A stretch of 64,000 nucleotides of DNA from Porphyrobacter sp. CACIAM 03H1 (GTDB taxonomy: Bacteria > Pseudomonadota > Alphaproteobacteria > Sphingomonadales > Sphingomonadaceae). The stretch covers positions 1,362,564-1,426,563 of the forward strand of contig NZ_CP021378.1 of NCBI RefSeq assembly GCF_002215495.1, in the 5' to 3' direction. Of this stretch, positions 1 to 8,531 are shown piece by piece. Below the pieces are notes generated by a model that was not told the DNA's origin, ran no database searches, and was given only the letters and a program-made list of their open reading frames with translations. Made by a program: the position numbers and the translations under genes. Each line of letters starts with the position of its first letter. The stretch's first letter is position 1.

Positions 1-171
1 GCCATCGGCAAGAACATCACCCGCGAGATATATGTCGAGCTGATCACCGACGGGCGTGGCTACAGCGCGACGCAGGTGGAATACCGGATCACCAGCTGGC
101 TGGCGCTGCTCGGGACGGTGTCGACCATCGGGCGCGATTCGGTGCTGGTGCAGGTTAGCCGCGACTATTGA
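1..171 (+). CDS. tamB: Translocation/assembly module TamB, C-terminal end (partial)
   Basis: The last 56 codons of a gene that begins before the window. The frame is open from base 1 to TGA at 169-171. The peptide reads GKNITREIYVELITDG, then GYSATQVEYRITSWLALLG and STIGRDSVLVQVSRDY, which is the typical C-terminal signature of TamB (DUF490), the long inner-membrane-anchored periplasmic protein that works with TamA or BamA in delivering proteins or lipids to the outer membrane. The terminal aromatic residue fits this family. Only the last beta-strands are visible, so nothing can be said about the rest. The gene converges on the lysozyme gene 22 bp downstream. Confidence 0.85.
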   Translation, partial: AIGKNITREIYVELITDGRGYSATQVEYRITSWLALLGTVSTIGRDSVLVQVSRDY

Positions 172-193
172 AGCGGGCCGTCCGGGCCGGCTC

Positions 194-757
194 TCACATC
201 CCGCTCAGATAGAGTTCCGCCTCGGCCGCGCGGCGGCGCACCAGCCCCTTGAGCACCCGCCCGCCGGCACGGTTCCAGCGGGCGAATTCGCGCGCGGCGC
301 CGGCATGGTCGCCGGCGATGTGGCGCTGGGTCAGGGTGGCGCGGGCGATCGCGCCGGTATTGTAGTGGAAGCTGACGAGGGCATCGAACTGGGCCTGGGT
401 GGTGGGCGCCTCGCCAATCGCGGCGGCGACTTCGGCGGCATGGGCGGCGAGATCCTCGGCAAGGCGCGCGTCGCACTGGGCCTGGGTCCAGCGCGTGTCC
501 GGGCCGATGCGCCCGCCGGTGAAGCGGTCGCGCCCGGTCGCGCCCCAGCCGATGGTCCAGGGCGCGCCGCCGGTGCCCGGATCGGGATAGGCCTCGACGA
601 GACCGTCGCCCCTGAGCCGCGCGCAGCCCTCGAAGCGCTTGACGAGCGCGACGCCGGCCGGGCCGATGCGGCGCGGGGTGGCGGGGGCATTCGCGGCAGG
701 CAGGGCGGCGAGGCGGCGCATCAGCTTCAGGATCGGGGTGGCGGGTTTGAAGGTCAT
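194..757 (-). CDS. GH24 (phage-type) lysozyme / endolysin
   Basis: A 187-residue muramidase of glycoside hydrolase family 24 that would cleave the MurNAc-GlcNAc bond of peptidoglycan. The GH24 catalytic arrangement is visible: Glu43 in KRFEG, Asp59 in EAYPDP and Thr68 in WTIGWGAT, followed by the helical part with FDALVSFHYNTG near residue 115. I chose ATG at 757 because a clear GGAGG lies about seven bases upstream; an in-frame start 33 bases further out lacks one. The first 30 residues are basic and Ala/Pro rich, without a convincing cleavable signal. No holin, spanin or phage structural genes surround it, so it is either a domesticated phage endolysin or a small prophage remnant. It diverges from the XRE regulator at 925 and shares the region with the tandem palindromes. 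Confidence 0.88.
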   Translation of the reverse strand: MTFKPATPILKLMRRLAALPAANAPATPRRIGPAGVALVKRFEGCARLRGDGLVEAYPDPGTGGAPWTIGWGATGRDRFTGGRIGPDTRWTQAQCDARLAEDLAAHAAEVAAAIGEAPTTQAQFDALVSFHYNTGAIARATLTQRHIAGDHAGAAREFARWNRAGGRVLKGLVRRRAAEAELYLSGM

Positions 758-834
758 GGGCTTGCCTCCTGTCGGGGTGAGGCCCGGCAATTACGCACGG
801 CTTGCGCGAGTAGGAAAACGGTTTTCGGCAGGGT

Positions 835-884
835 GACAAGAGTTCTTGACTGACAAGAGTTCTTGTCTGTAAAGAGCTCTTGTC
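835..884. promoter_or_regulatory. Three tandem 16-bp palindromes at 17-bp spacing (candidate operator array)
   Basis: Copies lie at 835-850, 852-867 and 869-884. The middle one is GACAAGA-GT-TCTTGTC, with perfect 7-bp inverted arms. The first has one mismatch in the right arm (TCTTGAC) and the third two in the left arm (GTAAAGA). The constant 17-bp period would place repressor dimers on successive, slightly rotated faces of the helix. The array sits between the divergent lysozyme and XRE-regulator genes, 40 bp before the regulator start. Autoregulation by the XRE protein or a TetR-like repressor are both possible. The repeats are seen; the binding protein is inferred. Confidence 0.75.
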
Positions 885-924
885 AGGCCTAGTTGATTCG
901 GACGTGCGGATCGGCGGAGCCTGG

Positions 925-1164
925 ATGCACTTGATCAACTTGTCGGCAGGAACCCAGGTGGAAAACCGTCTGAAGCACTACCGTGAGGCCGAAGGGTGGA
1001 GCCAGGGCGAACTCGCCCGCCGCCTCGGCGTGTCGCGCCAGACGATCAACGCGGTCGAGACCGACAAGTATGATCCTTCGCTGCCCCTCGCGCTGCGCAT
1101 GGCGCGCCTGTTCGGCGTGGCGGTGCCCGAGCTTTTCATCGATCACTGGGAGCCCGAGTCATGA
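925..1164 (+). CDS. XRE-family (Cro/CI-type HTH) transcriptional regulator
   Basis: A 79-residue protein that is essentially one HTH_3 domain: WSQGELARRLGVSRQTINAVE is the helix-turn-helix, followed by KYDPSLPLALRMARLFGV and a short PELF tail. Its size and motif match the small YgzD-like regulators that control an adjacent membrane-protein gene. I chose ATG at 925 (GGAG five bases upstream). GTG at 958, also preceded by AGGA, would give a 68-residue protein starting VENRLKHYR, closer to the usual family length, so the start is uncertain. The stop overlaps the next gene's ATG (ATGA), indicating translational coupling. It probably binds the tandem palindromes just upstream. Confidence 0.87.
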   Translation: MHLINLSAGTQVENRLKHYREAEGWSQGELARRLGVSRQTINAVETDKYDPSLPLALRMARLFGVAVPELFIDHWEPES

Positions 1165-1823
1165 TGCTGGAAGACAAGACCCCCCGCACCGCCATGCCCG
1201 TCTGGGTCCGCAAGCTGCTGATCCCTGCCGCGCTGGGCGGCGTGATCGGTTTCGCCGCCGCTTCGGCGACGATGCGTTTCGTCGACAGCGAGACCGTCGA
1301 CGCTCTCGGTGCGTCGGCGCTTTTCGCCGTGATGGTGGCGCTGTTCTACACCTTGATGGGGCTGGCGGTCGGCTTCGGTGCCGCCAGCCCGCGCCTCGGT
1401 GCGCGCTTTCTCAATGTCGAGGACGCCGATGAACTGCGCGAGCAGAAGCGGGTGCTGATCTATTCCGGCGCTGCGATGGCGCTCTGGGGGATCGGCCTCC
1501 TCAGCCTCGCGCTCGCCGCGCCCGTGGGACCAGTGCCTCAAGGGATCGCGCTCGCGCTCGGGGCAGGGGGGCTGCTGGTCGGGGGTGTGCTTTCGGTGGT
1601 GGCCTATCGCGCCTGCGACGAGCTGATGCGGATGGCTCATCTCGAGGCCGCGGCCATTACCTATGGGCTCGTCGTGCTGGTGGTGGGCCTGTGGTCGATG
1701 TTCGCCCATGTCGGCCAGGTCGCCGCGCCCGCGCCGCTCGATCTGGTGACTCTGTTCTACGTGCTGGTGTTGGCAGCGAGCTTCATCGTGGTTGGCCGGC
1801 GCGGGATGTTGGTGATCCGCTAG
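1161..1823 (+). CDS. Six-helix integral membrane protein coupled to the XRE regulator
   Basis: A 220-residue hydrophobic protein of unknown function. I read about six transmembrane helices: roughly residues 18-37, 50-72, 98-120, 124-145, 163-182 and 190-210, with a charged cytoplasmic loop (NVEDADELREQKR) between helices 2 and 3. No catalytic motif is recognisable. ATG at 1161 overlaps the regulator stop by four bases; a second ATG follows at 1164. The pairing of a small XRE regulator with a multi-helix membrane protein recurs in alphaproteobacteria, but I cannot name a substrate or activity. It ends just before a strong terminator. Confidence 0.8.
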   Translation: MMLEDKTPRTAMPVWVRKLLIPAALGGVIGFAAASATMRFVDSETVDALGASALFAVMVALFYTLMGLAVGFGAASPRLGARFLNVEDADELREQKRVLIYSGAAMALWGIGLLSLALAAPVGPVPQGIALALGAGGLLVGGVLSVVAYRACDELMRMAHLEAAAITYGLVVLVVGLWSMFAHVGQVAAPAPLDLVTLFYVLVLAASFIVVGRRGMLVIR

Positions 1824-1843
1824 AAAGGCGCAGGGCCCAAGCA

Positions 1844-1877
1844 AAAGGGGCGCCCGCCGTGTGGCGGACGCCCCTTT
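1844..1877. terminator. Bidirectional intrinsic terminator
   Basis: A 15-bp stem with one mismatch (left arm 1844-1858, GTGT loop, right arm 1863-1877), flanked by A-run and T-run (AAAGGGGCG / CGCCCCTTT). It lies between the membrane-protein gene (plus) and the autotransporter gene (minus), which converge here, so it can end transcripts from both sides. Confidence 0.85.
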
Positions 1878-1896
1878 CCTTTGCCGTGAGCGGCGA

Positions 1897-4800
1897 TCAG
1901 AAGCGCCAGGTCGCGCTGCCGCGCACCACCTGAGCCTCGGCATTGTCGCGGCCGATGGTGGTGTCCACCGAGATCGCCGTCTGAAGCGGTCCGGTGCCGA
2001 AGGTCGCCGCGATGCCGACCTCGCCCCAGGTGTGGTCGGCCGTGTCGAGCACGAAGTTCGCGTTCGGGCCGGTGCCGGTCGCGAAGTTCGCGCCGAGCAG
2101 CTGCGGACCGTCCTCGAACTCCCACACGAACTGCGCGTTGGCGTTGATCGCAATCTGCTTGCCCTGCTTCTCGTAGGCGAAGCCGAAGCGGGCCTGCTTG
2201 CTCTCGAAGCTCTCGCGGGCAAAGTTCAGGCCGAGCGTGCCGCCGGTCTCGCGCGTGGTGGCGAGATCGACGCTGGCGTAGCGCGCCTCGATACCCGGCG
2301 AGATCGTGCCGATGCTGCTTTCGAGGTCATAAGAGATGCCGAGGGCACCCGAGACCAGCAGGTCGTCCGAGGTCGATTCGAGCGTCTGCGGGGCGGTGAG
2401 GAACTGCACCTGACGCCGAGTGTCGAAGCCCATGCTGCCCATGCTGAACTGGCCGTCGATCACGGGGCCGTTCGCGAAGGCGTGACGCAGGTAGACCGAC
2501 GCGGCATAGGTGTCGTTCTGGACCCGCTGGTCGAGCGGCGTGTTGGCGTCGATCGAGCTGTAGAAGCCCGAGATCCCGACCATGGTGCTCTCGCCCGGGT
2601 AGAACTCGATCCCGCCCGCCAGGTAAAACCCGTCGAACTCGGTGGGCTGCGAGATCAGCCGGCCCGCGATCGTGTTGCCCACCCCGTAGCCGGGGAGCGA
2701 ATCCGCGTCGCCGAACACCAGACCGCCCGCCGCGAAGATCGCGACATTGTCGGGCAGGTTCGTCTCGGTCATCGTGGTCTCGCCGTCCTGCACGCCCATC
2801 TGGATCCCGCCGAGCGGCTGGAGCGCGGGGGCCATGCCCATCTGCGCCAGCTCGAGCGGACGCCCGATCACCGCGACCTTGCCGCCCGCCCGCGACTTGT
2901 CCGCCTCGCGCAGGCGCGCGGCGTTGAAGTTCTGGAGCATGTTGACCGACTGCGCCGACAGCGAACGCACCGCCTGCTCGTTGACAGGTGCGAGGCTCGC
3001 GAAGGTGTTGCGGATCGTGTCGACCGACGCGAAGTCGAGCGCATAGAGGCTCGCCAGCGCCTCGTTGGGGCGGTTCTGGTCGAACAGCTGGGCGTAGGCG
3101 GTCTGGACCGTGCTGTTGCGGTCGATCACCGAGTTGTAGCTCGCCGCGCGGATCTGCATCAGCACCGCGTTCGTCTGGTAGGTGAACTGCTGGCTGAGGA
3201 TCGGCGAGAGGCTCTGGGCAGAGAAAGTGCCGGTCACCCCGCCGGTGGCGGTGAGGATGGTGAACTGGCGGCCGAGGCCGTTGACCTGCCCGGTCACGCC
3301 CGCGCCGACCACCACCTGGCCGCCGACATTGGCCGCGCCCGTCACGGCGATCCGGTCGGATGCGGTGCCCGAGATGTCGACGAGGTACTGGTTGCCCGAG
3401 GCGAGCACGAGGTTGCCGCCGATCGACAGCGTCCCGGTGGTGCCGATCGTGCCCGGCGCGATCTGGCCGGCCACGCTGTTCACGAAGGGCGCAGTGATCG
3501 TGCCCGAACCCTGCAGCAGGCCGCCCATCACGGTGTAGTCGCCCACCGAGGTCAGCGTGCCGTTCACGGTCATGATCCCGCCGGCCTGGGTGATGTCGAT
3601 CAGCGAGTTGAGGCGGGCGCCCGAGTTGATCGTCAGCCCGGCCGGACCGCGCAGGGTCAGCCGGTCGATGGTCACCGTGCTGCTCAGCGTGGTGGTGCCG
3701 GTGTTGGCCAGCGTCACGTCGAAGTAGCGCGGCAGCACGCCCGCAAGGCGGTTGCCCGGGGTGTTGTTGGGCACGAAGTTGGTCGCGCCCGGCAGGCCGT
3801 TGGCGATGGTCGCCGGGGGCAGGACCGCCGTGTTCTGCGGCTCATCGGAGGCGGTGAGGCCACCGTTCGCGGCAAAGGCGCCGTCGGGGTTGATGACGTC
3901 GGAGCCAAAGTTGTTCGACAGCGCGCTGCCGATCCCCGCCCCTTCGCCGAGTGTGTCGTTGCCCGAGGTGCCGATGCCACCCGGGGTCGGACGGATCTGG
4001 CCGGTCGCGAGGTTGAGGCACGCATCGCCGCCGCCCGCCGCCGGGCCCTGCACGCAGAGGTCACCGAACTGGCCCGAGGTGCCAAGGTTCTGCTCGCCGG
4101 GGCGGGTCGGAACGCCGTTCACCAGCTGGCCGTTGGCGCCGATGATGAAGTAGTTGGGGTCCTGCAGCGAGACCCAGCGGGTCGGGTCTTCCCAGTTGCC
4201 GCTGCCGGCGACCGCGCCGACGTAGCGGTAGGGGTTGTTCGCCGCGATCCAGTCCCAGTAGAGGTAGATCGGCTGGTAGAACGAGGCCGTGCCGTAGCTC
4301 GAACCCGGCTGCGCGCCGAAGAAGCGCGACCCGCCCGAAAGGACGCCGATCACGACCTGCTGGGCGAAGGTCCGGTCGAGGATCAGCGGGCCGCCCGAGT
4401 TGCCGCCCGAGGTGGTGCCTTCGTTGGGCAGGGCGTTGTCGCGGAACACGTTGAAGTCGAACGGGGACGCCTGCGGGGTGCCGCGGCGCGGATCGTCGAA
4501 GTCGATCCAGTAGAGGTTCTGCGGCCGGCTGACCGAGAAGCCACCGAACAGGAAGGTGTCGCGCACGTTGAGCGAGGTCAGCGCACCGAGCCAGTTCTCG
4601 GCCACGCGCCGGCGATAGTCGATCGCGCCGGTCGCGCCGGTGGTGCCGATGCCGTTGGCGCCGTAGCCGCTGATGGTGACGTGGTAGCCCGTGCCGTTGG
4701 CCGCGGTGATCTGCGAGGGCGGGGTCAGCGCCGACAGCAGGATCGCCCAGGTCGGGATGTTGCGCGCGGGCGTGTCGAGCGAGGCGATCGCCACGTCGCC

Positions 4801-5538
4801 ATAGAGGAAGCCCGCAGCCGCCGGTTCGAGCGAGAGCGGGTTATAGACCAGCCCGTTGACGGTGTAGAAGAACTCGCTGGTGCTGGTGGTGTTGGGCGCG
4901 CGGCCCTGCGCCGCCGAACCGAACAGCCAGTTGAGCAGCGGGGAGGTGCCGGCCGGCTGACCCGGCTGGGTGGTGTTGTTGGAATTGTTGAAGCCGAAGC
5001 CGATCGCGACCCCGCCCGAGGCCGAACCGTAGGCGGTCGCGGGGCGGTTGTTCACGCAGTGCGCGGCGAACAGAACGGTGCGCGGGTTGATCAGGGTGCC
5101 GGTGCACAGCCCGAGGCTCACGCCGCCGCCGGCACCCGGGGTGCTGACGATCATCTGGCCGATGCCGTTGATGTTGACCGGATCGCGTGCCGTGGTCGGG
5201 GTGCCCGGCAGCGAAATCACGATCTGGGATTCATCCTGGATGTCGACCTGGCCGACATAGGTCTCGATCTCGGTGCCGAGCGCGGGAGCGCGCACGTGGC
5301 GTTCGTCGAGGAGCTGGGTCGGATCGAGGATCGTGCCGCCGTGGCGCTCGTTCAGCACCTCGCGCGGATCGAGCATGACGTCGCGATGCCGCGCATCCTC
5401 GAGCTCGGCGGCGTCGAGCCGCGGGCCGTTCACGCCCAGAACGGATTGCGCATTGGCGGCTCCGGCACCGAGCACCAGGCCGGCCAGCGCCACACCCGTC
5501 ATCAGCGCCGGGCGCACCCGACGATCACCTTTGATCAT
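1897..5538 (-). CDS. Autotransporter with trypsin-like serine protease passenger
   Basis: A 1213-residue type Va secretion protein. A Sec signal is followed by cleavage after residue 30 (ANA|QS). The passenger starts with a chymotrypsin-fold protease: His160 in LFAAHC, Asp248 in YGDVAIASLD and Ser381 in GGNSGGPLI form the triad. Then come WEDPTRW-type and parallel beta-helix repeats with many T/G/N residues (about 450-830), a linker, and a C-terminal autotransporter barrel from about residue 940 ending in the canonical aromatic WRF. The translation start at 5538 (ATG) has AGAGG six bases upstream; a GTG two codons earlier is possible. The enzyme is predicted to act at the cell surface or be released, and its substrate is unknown. 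It is flanked by terminators and its own 150-bp upstream region, so it is a single-gene unit. Confidence 0.93.
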   Translation of the reverse strand: MIKGDRRVRPALMTGVALAGLVLGAGAANAQSVLGVNGPRLDAAELEDARHRDVMLDPREVLNERHGGTILDPTQLLDERHVRAPALGTEIETYVGQVDIQDESQIVISLPGTPTTARDPVNINGIGQMIVSTPGAGGGVSLGLCTGTLINPRTVLFAAHCVNNRPATAYGSASGGVAIGFGFNNSNNTTQPGQPAGTSPLLNWLFGSAAQGRAPNTTSTSEFFYTVNGLVYNPLSLEPAAAGFLYGDVAIASLDTPARNIPTWAILLSALTPPSQITAANGTGYHVTISGYGANGIGTTGATGAIDYRRRVAENWLGALTSLNVRDTFLFGGFSVSRPQNLYWIDFDDPRRGTPQASPFDFNVFRDNALPNEGTTSGGNSGGPLILDRTFAQQVVIGVLSGGSRFFGAQPGSSYGTASFYQPIYLYWDWIAANNPYRYVGAVAGSGNWEDPTRWVSLQDPNYFIIGANGQLVNGVPTRPGEQNLGTSGQFGDLCVQGPAAGGGDACLNLATGQIRPTPGGIGTSGNDTLGEGAGIGSALSNNFGSDVINPDGAFAANGGLTASDEPQNTAVLPPATIANGLPGATNFVPNNTPGNRLAGVLPRYFDVTLANTGTTTLSSTVTIDRLTLRGPAGLTINSGARLNSLIDITQAGGIMTVNGTLTSVGDYTVMGGLLQGSGTITAPFVNSVAGQIAPGTIGTTGTLSIGGNLVLASGNQYLVDISGTASDRIAVTGAANVGGQVVVGAGVTGQVNGLGRQFTILTATGGVTGTFSAQSLSPILSQQFTYQTNAVLMQIRAASYNSVIDRNSTVQTAYAQLFDQNRPNEALASLYALDFASVDTIRNTFASLAPVNEQAVRSLSAQSVNMLQNFNAARLREADKSRAGGKVAVIGRPLELAQMGMAPALQPLGGIQMGVQDGETTMTETNLPDNVAIFAAGGLVFGDADSLPGYGVGNTIAGRLISQPTEFDGFYLAGGIEFYPGESTMVGISGFYSSIDANTPLDQRVQNDTYAASVYLRHAFANGPVIDGQFSMGSMGFDTRRQVQFLTAPQTLESTSDDLLVSGALGISYDLESSIGTISPGIEARYASVDLATTRETGGTLGLNFARESFESKQARFGFAYEKQGKQIAINANAQFVWEFEDGPQLLGANFATGTGPNANFVLDTADHTWGEVGIAATFGTGPLQTAISVDTTIGRDNAEAQVVRGSATWRF

Positions 5539-5695
5539 AGACACCTCTACCTTGTTGCGTCCCTAGGGGGGTATTGAAGTTCGCAAGCTGTTGCGAAGGA
5601 TCGGCAAACTAGCTGCTCGCCGAAGCAGGGCAAGAGTGAAACAACATTTCCTGCCGGCGTTGCTTTCCGGCATCAGGTCGTGCGCGCGGGGCGAC

Positions 5696-6655
5696 TCACC
5701 GAGTGGCGAGCAGCGCGGTGTAGCCGGCATAAAGCGCCACCAGCACCGCCCCCTCGAGCCGCGACAGCCGCCATCCGCTGCGCAGCTGGACGATCAGGAG
5801 CGCCGTCACGCCGAGCATCACCCAGATATCGAAACCTGCGATTTCGGCCGGCACTTCAATGGGCTGGATCAGTGCGGTGGTGCCGAGGATGCCGCACAGG
5901 TTGTAGATGTTCGATCCCACCACATTGCCGAGCGCCACGTCCTCGTGCTTGCGCAGCACCGCAACGACGCAGGCGATCAGTTCGGGCAGGCTTGTGCCCA
6001 CGGCGACCACGGTGAGGCCGATTACGCTTTCCGACACGCCCGCCGCACCCGCCAGCACGACCGCGCCATCGACCAGCCATCCGGCACCGAAGATCGCGGC
6101 GGCGAGCCCGGCCAGGATCATCCCGCCGAGCACCACCGGGCCGGCATCGGGCGGCACCGGCACGTCCTCGGCTTCGTGCTCGTGGCGGGTCGCCTCGGGG
6201 CAGGGCGCGGCGCTCTCCGACTTGTAGGCCCACCAGATGTAGCCCACGAGGCAGCCGATGAGGACGATCCCCGCCAGAGGCCCGATCACGCCGAGCAGCA
6301 CCGCACCGGTGGACAGCAGCGCCGAGCCGCCGAGCGCGATCGAATCCCGCGCAAAGGAAGCGGGGTTGACCGAAAGCGGCAGGATCACCGCCGAAAGGCC
6401 AAGGATGAACAGGATATTGGCGATGTTCGATCCGACCACGTTGCCGATCGCGATCCCGGGGGATCCCGCCAGCGCGGCCTGGACGCTGGTCGCCAGTTCC
6501 GGGGTGGAGGTGCCGAAGCCGACGATCGTCAGCCCCGCCAGCAGCGGCGAGATGCCGAGCCGCGCCGCCATCCCCACAGCCCCGCGCACCAGCAGTTCCC
6601 CGCCCAGCGCAAGCAGCACCAGGCCTCCGGCGACGAGCAGCAGCGATTCGGTCAT
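5696..6655 (-). CDS. yrbG: Calcium/sodium antiporter, CaCA family (YrbG type)
   Basis: A 319-residue inner-membrane exchanger with the internal duplication typical of the family. The first alpha-repeat reads GFGTSTPELATS with GNVVGSNIANI, the second AVGTSLPELIAC with GNVVGSNIYNL; the conserved Glu in each PEL motif coordinates the cation. About ten transmembrane helices are visible, with a hydrophilic, His/Glu-rich loop near residues 150-170 joining the halves. Length is normal for the family. It is transcribed away from the Tat-type gene at 6801, which it faces across a 145-bp divergent region. Gene symbol by similarity to E. coli YrbG; ion specificity is inferred. Confidence 0.9.
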   Translation of the reverse strand: MTESLLLVAGGLVLLALGGELLVRGAVGMAARLGISPLLAGLTIVGFGTSTPELATSVQAALAGSPGIAIGNVVGSNIANILFILGLSAVILPLSVNPASFARDSIALGGSALLSTGAVLLGVIGPLAGIVLIGCLVGYIWWAYKSESAAPCPEATRHEHEAEDVPVPPDAGPVVLGGMILAGLAAAIFGAGWLVDGAVVLAGAAGVSESVIGLTVVAVGTSLPELIACVVAVLRKHEDVALGNVVGSNIYNLCGILGTTALIQPIEVPAEIAGFDIWVMLGVTALLIVQLRSGWRLSRLEGAVLVALYAGYTALLATR

Positions 6656-6800
6656 GAATGTCCTGAACAGTTGGCGGGTTACCCGGAGGTCCTAGCGAGT
6701 TCGTGCGCGGAGGTGAAGTAACTCCGCCTTGGGTTGCGAGCCATGAAACCAGGTGTTACTTTCCAAAGAAAAGACCGGGCGCGCATTCAAGGGGGTTTGA

Positions 6801-7862
6801 ATGAGCGTAACGAATTGGGACCGGCGTTCGGTGCTGCATGGCGGCGCCGGAATTATGGGGGCTCTGGCAGCAGGAGGGCTTGCCGCGCCTCCGGCCCGCG
6901 CGGCGGAGGGCATGGTGCCTCTCTCCGGCATGAGCCTGAAGAACTACCATCAGGTAATGGCCAAGATCCTTGCGCGAACGACGCGGATCGCGGTGCCGTC
7001 GTACCGGTTCGGACTGGTCATGCGCAACGGCATGGGGGCCAGCAGCGGGCAGGGGTCGAACAAGGTCGATCTCACCGCCGATCTCGTCGGGGTCGATGCG
7101 GCGCTGATGCGCCAGATCGCCCATCTGGCCTTCACCGACTTCATCGAGCGGCTGCGCGCCACGGGGCGCACCGTGCTCGGCTGGAACGAGATCTCGGCGA
7201 GCGAGGGCTTCAAGAAGCTCGATCCGACGCCCGATCCCTTTCTCAAGAAACCCTTCGCGGATTCGCGCACCGTTGCCGTGGTGAGCCCGGAATACCTTCC
7301 GCTGCTGACCATCGGCCCCGAAGCGCCGCTGTCCGACCGCTCGCCCTTCAATCTCGGCAATGCCCGCGCGCTCAACGCGATGTCGGCGGCGCTCAAGTGC
7401 GTGGTGGTGATCCCGAGCCTCGTCATGGACTTCGCCGCGCTGACCGGCAGCGGCCATTCGACCTACGGCGGCGGGGCCAATGTCGGCATCCAGCCCGGCC
7501 TGTTCCTGGTGCCGCTGTTCACGCACTGCAATTTCTTCCACGCCAAGATCGCGCTGGCGGGCGAGATGGCGCGGGTGATCCTCGAGGACCGCGTTGCCGT
7601 CGGCCAGGCGGGGCAACTGGTGCAGACCAGCAATTTCAACAACAATGCCGAGATCGAGGAATGGAACGCCTATGTGCGCTCCAACGCCTGGTGGACCGAG
7701 CCGAACATGGCCGCGCCCTCGCGCCCGACCTTGGGCTACAACTATTCGACCTACCAGTACCGGGTCGATCCCGCCCTGTTGCAGACCGCCGCGCTCGACG
7801 CCGCGCGCGCCACGCACGGGCTTTACATGGGGGTGATCAATGCCAATCCCGCTGCGGCCTAG
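6801..7862 (+). CDS. Exported protein of unknown function with Tat-like signal
   Basis: A 353-residue protein I do not recognise. The N-terminus carries a twin-arginine-like signal (DRRSVL at 7-12, then a Gly/Ala-rich hydrophobic stretch and a PARAA cleavage site near residue 34), so it is probably exported folded. The mature part has no Cys-rich or obvious metal motif. Notable segments are YHQVMAKILARTTRIAVPSYRF, a Tyr/Gly-rich stretch GHSTYGGGANVGIQPG and a repeat of Asn (SNFNNNAEIEEWN) near residue 275. A GGGG precedes the ATG by five bases. The next gene begins 23 bp inside its 3' end, so the two are translationally coupled and probably function together. Confidence 0.75.
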   Translation: MSVTNWDRRSVLHGGAGIMGALAAGGLAAPPARAAEGMVPLSGMSLKNYHQVMAKILARTTRIAVPSYRFGLVMRNGMGASSGQGSNKVDLTADLVGVDAALMRQIAHLAFTDFIERLRATGRTVLGWNEISASEGFKKLDPTPDPFLKKPFADSRTVAVVSPEYLPLLTIGPEAPLSDRSPFNLGNARALNAMSAALKCVVVIPSLVMDFAALTGSGHSTYGGGANVGIQPGLFLVPLFTHCNFFHAKIALAGEMARVILEDRVAVGQAGQLVQTSNFNNNAEIEEWNAYVRSNAWWTEPNMAAPSRPTLGYNYSTYQYRVDPALLQTAALDAARATHGLYMGVINANPAAA

Positions 7863-8511
7863 CCTCGCCCTCGCGCTGCTGGCGCTCGCCGCGCCCGCCG
7901 GGGCCCAGACCAACCCGCTTGAAGGCGACACCCGGCCCCCCCAGGCGGCGGTCGCGGTCGATGCTTCGGGCGGGCTGGTGATCCCCACCGAGGCGCGGGG
8001 GCAGTTGCTGCCCGATCCCGACAATGCCGCCACCGGCGGAGTCGCCTTTGCCGACGAGGAGGGGTGGTACCGCTTCACCATGCCCAACGGTGGACGGATC
8101 GACATGGCCGGACCGATGCGCAGCTTCATCTTCGATGCCGGGACGATCGAGACGAAATGCGCCGCCCAGCGGCTTCCCGACGGCAGCTTTGCCGCCTTCA
8201 CCATGGCGGCGATCCAGGCCGAGATCGATACGCTCTACGAGCCATTCGACGCGCTGATCGCCCAGCTCGGCTTCACCATCGAGAACCGCGCGACGATGGT
8301 GCTCGACACGCCCGGCCAGCGTTCGGCCATTCCGCTCAAGCTGCTCGGCTGGGACACGCGCAGCAGCGAGGATGTGCGGGCGACCTGGGCGATCATGCCC
8401 GCGCCTGCGGGGCTGCTGCTGTTCGCCTGTTCGGGCGCGGACCCGGGCCATCACCGCGAGGTGATGCGGCGCTACCTCAGGATCGGGAGCGGCATGACGA
8501 CCAGGCCCTGA
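7840..8511 (+). CDS. Secreted protein of unknown function
   Basis: A 223-residue protein with a classical Sec signal (hydrophobic residues 7-20, cleavage after AGA at about 22). The mature protein contains two cysteines (ETKCAAQ and LFACSGAD), which could form a disulfide, and a YRFTMPNGGRID segment. I find no family assignment. It overlaps the upstream Tat-type gene by 23 bp, so co-translation is likely. The pair lies between the antiporter and a terminator and forms a two-gene unit. Nothing in the codon use looks foreign. Confidence 0.75.
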   Translation: MPIPLRPSLALALLALAAPAGAQTNPLEGDTRPPQAAVAVDASGGLVIPTEARGQLLPDPDNAATGGVAFADEEGWYRFTMPNGGRIDMAGPMRSFIFDAGTIETKCAAQRLPDGSFAAFTMAAIQAEIDTLYEPFDALIAQLGFTIENRATMVLDTPGQRSAIPLKLLGWDTRSSEDVRATWAIMPAPAGLLLFACSGADPGHHREVMRRYLRIGSGMTTRP

Positions 8512-8531
8512 GGCCCTGCCGCGGCCCAAGC

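Noticed and set aside
194..757. A prophage at the left end
   Set aside because: Only the lysozyme is phage-like. There is no integrase, capsid, tail or att site nearby, and tamB follows directly.
1861..5577. A 1238-codon open frame on the plus strand opposite the autotransporter gene
   Set aside because: It is an antisense shadow produced by the high GC at third positions. Its translation is Arg/Glu/Ala/His-rich without domains, while the minus strand encodes a full autotransporter.
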